NCBI GenBank assembly: GCA_016719295.1
Contig: JADKAF010000001.1
Span: forward strand, 5,828,001-5,892,000
Direction of reading: 5' to 3'
Length of the DNA stretch: 64,000 nucleotides
Source: Planctomycetota bacterium
GTDB taxonomy: Bacteria > Planctomycetota > UBA1135 > JADKAF01
The position numbers were made by a program, and so were the translations under genes. The notes under the pieces are model-generated. The model did no database searches. It saw only the letters and a program-made list of their open reading frames with translations, and had not been told where the DNA came from. Positions 61,060 to 64,000 of the stretch are shown piece after piece; position 1 is the stretch's first letter; every line of letters starts with the position of its first letter.

Positions 61060-61097
61060 CCGAAGACAAGTGTGTTCGAGAATACATCTGTCTTCGG
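61060..61097 (-). promoter_or_regulatory. BlaI-type operator (inverted pair of ACA-N2-TGT boxes)
   Basis: Two 14-base arms, 61060-61073 and 61084-61097, are inverted repeats matching at 12 positions (CCGAAGACA..TGT). Each arm itself contains ACA-N2-TGT, the core of BlaI/CopY half-sites (CopY box TACANNTGTA). The arms flank the -10 of the repressor promoter. The site begins 55 bases upstream of the repressor start codon. Confidence 0.8.
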
Positions 61098-61106
61098 TTC
61101 TGGTAA
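61079..61106 (-). promoter_or_regulatory. promoter of the BlaI-like/M56 operon
   Basis: On the minus strand, TTACCA (61106-61101) and TATTCT (61084-61079) are 16 bases apart, fitting a sigma-70 type promoter. The -10 lies between the two operator arms, which explains repression by steric block. Confidence 0.6.
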
Positions 61107-61228
61107 CCCCACGCGCACTTTTTCTGCGGCGACCGGGTGTGCTCGAGCGGCTGGGCCGGCGCGCGCTGTCCCTCGGGAGGCTCTTTGGCTAGCCTTCCGC
61201 GCCTCCTCGCCGGAGCTCCCGCCGCACC

Positions 61229-62506
61229 ATGAACCGCCTGCTCGCTCTCTCGATCGTCCTCGCCATGCTCGGCGGCATCGCCGTCGGCTGGGGCTGCCAC
61301 AGCTATCTCGACGCGTGGTTCGGCGACGGCTCCGCGAAGGAGGTCGCGGGCTGGTTCAAGCTGGTGACCGATGTGTTCCTGCGCATGATCAAGATGATCA
61401 TCGCGCCGCTCGTCTTCTCGACGCTGGTCGCCGGCATCGCGCACATGGAAGGCGCGGGCGCGGTCGGGCGCATAGGGGTGAAGACGCTGCTCTGGTTCGT
61501 GATGGCCTCCATCCTCTCGCTGACGATGGGGCTCCTGCTCGTGCACCTGCTGCAGCCGGGCGTCGGGCTGGGGCTCACGCTCCCGACCGCCGCGGACGTC
61601 GCCGCGGCCGGTGCCAAGATCGACGGCGGGAAGCTCACGATCCGCGAGTTCCTGATGCACGTCTTCCCCTCGTCGATCATCGACGCGATGGCGCGGAACG
61701 AGATCCTGCAGATCGTGGTGTTCTCGATCTTCGTCGGCGTCGCGGTGGCCTCGCTCGACGACGCCGCGCACCACGTCGTGCACCTCGCCGACCAGGTCGC
61801 CTCGATCATGCTGAAGGTGACCGGCTACGTGATGCTCTTCGCGCCGGTCGCGATCTTCGCCGCGCTCGCGCAGGCGGTGACCGAGCACGGCCTCGGCATC
61901 CTCGGCACCTACGCGCAGTTCGTGGGCGGCTTCTACTTCTCGCTCGCGCTGCTCTGGGTGGTGCTGATCGGCGCCGCGTCGCTCTTCGTCGGCAAGCGCG
62001 CGCTCGAGCTCCTGGGCTTGATCCGCGGGCCGCTCCTGCTCGCGTTCTCGACCGCGAGCTCGGAGGCGGCGTATCCGCGGACCCTCTCGCAGCTCCAGGT
62101 CTTCGGCGTCTCGAAGAAGGTCTCCAGCTTCGTCCTGCCGCTCGGCTACTCGTTCAACCTCGACGGCTCGATGATGTACTGCACCTTCGCGACGCTCTTC
62201 ATCGCGCAGGCGTACGGTCTCTCGATGTCGATCGGCGAGCAGCTCACGATGCTCTTCTTGCTGATGATCACGTCGAAGGGCATGGCGGGCGTCCCCCGAG
62301 CCTCTCTCGTCGTGATCGCCGCGACGCTGAGCTACTTCCAGCTCCCCGAGCAGGGGCTGCTGCTCATCCTCGCGGTGGACTTCCTGCTCGACATGGGGCG
62401 CTCGGCGACCAACGTCGTCGGGAACTCGGTGGCCTCCGTGGTCGTGGCGCGCTGGGAAGGCGAGCGGGTGGATCTCGCGCCGGAGCAGCGGGCGGCGGCT
62501 GGGTAG
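61229..62506 (+). CDS. dicarboxylate/amino acid:cation symporter (DAACS, GltP/DctA type)
   Basis: The product is 425 residues with eight predicted transmembrane helices and two re-entrant hairpins. Key motifs are FLRMIKMIIAPLVFSTLVAG near residue 50, the Ser-rich HP1 region AFSTASSEAAYPRT, TM7 SFNLDGSMMYC (NMDGT-like), HP2 TSKGMAGVPRAS and TM8 AVDFLLDMGRSATNVVGNS, where the Asp and Asn bind the acidic substrate. It takes up glutamate, aspartate or C4-dicarboxylates with Na+ or H+. The exact substrate is uncertain; the Arg of TM8 (MGRSATN) is the residue that pairs with a side-chain carboxylate in the family. The gene stands alone, divergent from the BlaI-like repressor gene. Confidence 0.93.
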   Translation: MNRLLALSIVLAMLGGIAVGWGCHSYLDAWFGDGSAKEVAGWFKLVTDVFLRMIKMIIAPLVFSTLVAGIAHMEGAGAVGRIGVKTLLWFVMASILSLTMGLLLVHLLQPGVGLGLTLPTAADVAAAGAKIDGGKLTIREFLMHVFPSSIIDAMARNEILQIVVFSIFVGVAVASLDDAAHHVVHLADQVASIMLKVTGYVMLFAPVAIFAALAQAVTEHGLGILGTYAQFVGGFYFSLALLWVVLIGAASLFVGKRALELLGLIRGPLLLAFSTASSEAAYPRTLSQLQVFGVSKKVSSFVLPLGYSFNLDGSMMYCTFATLFIAQAYGLSMSIGEQLTMLFLLMITSKGMAGVPRASLVVIAATLSYFQLPEQGLLLILAVDFLLDMGRSATNVVGNSVASVVVARWEGERVDLAPEQRAAAG

Positions 62507-63385
62507 TGACGGGTGACGGGTGCGAGCGGTCGTCGCGGTACTCGCGTCCAGATGTTGCTCGAGCGTCTCGGGTTCGGGTACCGATCTCGCGTCGATCCGT
62601 TCGCCAACCCCTGCGGTGCCGTGGGGTTCAGGACCCAAGCCTGCGCGTAGATAACGAAGCGTTGTCGCGCGTAGCCAGGGAACGGGAACGCGAGCTCGTA
62701 CGCCGGGACCATGGCGCCGCCAGCGAAGGGCACGTTCCAACGCGTGGAGCCGATCACGAGGTGCGCTGGGCTCGCGGGGCGCCCGAGCCAGAGCTGGAGG
62801 CGCGAGGGGCGCGGCGCCTCGAAGTGTGGGAGGCCTTCTAGATCGGGAACGCCGAGGGAGCCCGGGAGGCCGAAGCCCAGCGTGAACCGGGGCTGGCCGC
62901 CATTGCCGCGGAGATGGACGGTGTGTGTGATGCCGAAGGGCGTCCGCGAGGTGTCGACTCCGACGACGAGGTCACCATCGACGTCGAAGTCGTGCGCGGC
63001 GATGCCGCCGATGCGCGAGCCGAAGCCGGGGAAGGAGAGCGACATCGCGAAGGTGCCGCCGCCGACGATGCGCGCGCAGTTCCACGGGTAGGGCGCGCGC
63101 TCGTCGGCGAATAGGCAGCGCGAGGTCGAGGCGCCTCCGGGTACCGGCGACCCCGCGCTGCAGTCCGTCCGTCGCGGTCCTCGTAGGCAAATGGAGAACC
63201 AGGGCGAGAGAAACCTCCGAGCCCAGGCGCCGCGGGCCTTCGGTCACGGCAGCGAGTGTCCGCGGCGATCGAGAGCTGGATCTGCGATCCAGACCTTGGA
63301 CTCGATGCGCGGTTGCGCGGGCTCGGCTCGCGACATGGGGGCGCCGAGCCGCGCCAGGAAGCGGCTCCCTGAACAGGAACCCGCC
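62507..63385. other. intergenic region holding a decayed secreted-protein gene
   Basis: These 879 bases lie between the symporter stop and the last gene. About 600 bases are taken by the minus-strand remnant at 62590-63180. The remaining parts (62507-62589 and 63181-63385) show no gene. The promoter of the gene at 63386 should lie near its left flank, but no consensus was identified. Confidence 0.6.
62590..63180 (-). pseudogene. remnant of a secreted protein (C-terminal part)
   Basis: The minus-strand frame reads TDCSAGSPVPGG, CLFADERAPYPWNCARIVGG, then MSLSFPGFGSRIGGIAAHDF and a C-terminal module ending FVIYAQAWVLNPTAPQG. The last part resembles the C-terminal modules of the other secreted proteins here. 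The frame is open from 63243, but there is no ATG, GTG or TTG until 63045, no signal peptide, and the reading continues past the natural end into the symporter 3' region (stop at 62332). A GTG in a neighbouring frame near 63247 could mark the original start before a frameshift. It is probably a broken gene. Confidence 0.5.
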
Positions 63386-64000
63386 ATGCTGCTCCGCTCG
63401 CTGCTCTGCTCCTCCGTTGCGCTGCTCGCCAGCGCCTTCGGCTTCGCTCAGGACCTACCCGCGCCGACCTCGCAGCAGCTCTCGGAGCTCGGGACCACCG
63501 CCGCATGGATGCGCGCCGGAGGCACGGAGCCGGGTAGCAGCGAGACGTTGCAGGTCTCTCGCCCTGGCTTCAAGGCCGAGCTCTCCGTGCGGGGCTTCGA
63601 GATGACGCCGTTCCGCGGCGTCGAGGCGGCTCGCTCGCTGCCCTGGGCCTGGTCGGAGACCGAGGTGCGGCGCGGGGACCACGCGTTCGACTCGACCGTG
63701 CCAGCCAAGCTCGGCGCGCAGCACGAGCTGGCGTGGCTCGACCGCGGCGATTGGAGCGAGCGCTATGAGCTCCGCGCCGACGGCCTCGAGCAGAGCTTCC
63801 TCTTCCACGCGCTGCCGGGCGACGGCGGCGATCTCGTCGTGCGCGGCGCGATCCGCAGCGAGCTGCGCGCAGAGAAGCGCGCGGCGCAGCATGCGGAGCT
63901 CCGCTTCGCCGACGAGCGCGGCGAAACGGCGCTCAGCTACGGCCGCGCCATCGCGATCGACGCGCGCGGTCGCCGCCTCGAGCTCGCGAGCTCTTTCGAT
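63386..64000 (+). CDS. secreted protein, 3' part beyond window
   Basis: The first 205 codons are visible. MLLRSLLCSSVALLASAFGF ending AQ is a signal peptide. The mature part (TSQQLSELGTTAAWMRAGG, then DLVVRGAIRSEL and ALSYGRAIAIDARGRRLEL) is beta-rich and of no family I can name from this portion. It begins 22 bases after an AGG-containing stretch with no strong ribosome site (GGAAC at 63376-63380). The gene stands alone at the window edge. It is likely another exported protein of the planctomycete type. Confidence 0.7.
   Translation, partial: MLLRSLLCSSVALLASAFGFAQDLPAPTSQQLSELGTTAAWMRAGGTEPGSSETLQVSRPGFKAELSVRGFEMTPFRGVEAARSLPWAWSETEVRRGDHAFDSTVPAKLGAQHELAWLDRGDWSERYELRADGLEQSFLFHALPGDGGDLVVRGAIRSELRAEKRAAQHAELRFADERGETALSYGRAIAIDARGRRLELASSFD

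Overview
The window is very GC-rich (most codons end in G or C), densely coded, and looks like a chromosome segment of a planctomycete (Planctomycetota). The assignment rests on gene content rather than a marker gene. There is an ECF sigma factor directly upstream of a membrane Ser/Thr kinase with a WD40-type C-terminus. There is a BlaI plus M56 (BlaR1-like) sensor pair with secretin-type N-domains, a PQQ-type beta-propeller protein, and several large secreted proteins with PKD domains and a shared type of C-terminal module. No rRNA, tRNA, CRISPR array, integrase or transposase was found.

Region 1 (1-24112) is a defence island. A complete BREX type 2 (Pgl) set lies on the + strand in the usual order: pglW (NERD plus two kinase domains), pglX (adenine methyltransferase), pglY (ATPase), pglZ (alkaline-phosphatase-fold), brxD (ATPase) and brxHI (helicase). 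pglW/pglX, pglX/pglY, the original pglY/pglZ junction and brxD/brxHI all overlap as ATGA or GTGA. Upstream and divergent is the start of an OLD-family ATPase gene that runs off the window. Between pglZ and brxD sit an HTH plus ImmA/IrrE metallopeptidase gene and a PIN-like gene. A nuclease-like protein of unknown family follows brxHI. The operon shows two rearrangements. A 1.6 kb cassette encoding a secreted protein is wedged between pglY and pglZ, flanked by a 35-bp direct repeat of the pglZ 5' end. The presumed target-recognition part of pglX has markedly different codon usage from the rest of the gene.

Region 2 (24124-35412) is ordinary chromosome. It holds a SatD-like/membrane protein pair, purine nucleoside phosphorylase, a PQQ-propeller protein, two tandem PKD secreted paralogues, rarA, another secreted protein and a SpoU-type RNA methyltransferase.

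Region 3 (35485-43517) is a tight operon: rsgA, an MCE/MlaD-like protein (probable CTG start), a fused MlaF-MlaE ABC transporter, a large P-loop GTPase-like membrane protein, and two small membrane proteins. A 113-nt element with a perfect 24-bp terminal inverted repeat and two inner hairpins sits exactly between two of these genes.

Region 4 (43549-64000) holds a 1-Cys peroxiredoxin, a 1083-residue two-hydrolase fusion, tandem Ca2+/cation antiporters, a collagen-like secreted protein, the ECF sigma/kinase pair, a thioredoxin-fold protein, tryptophanase, the M56/BlaI pair with a recognisable operator, a dicarboxylate/amino-acid symporter, a decayed secreted-protein gene and the start of another secreted protein.
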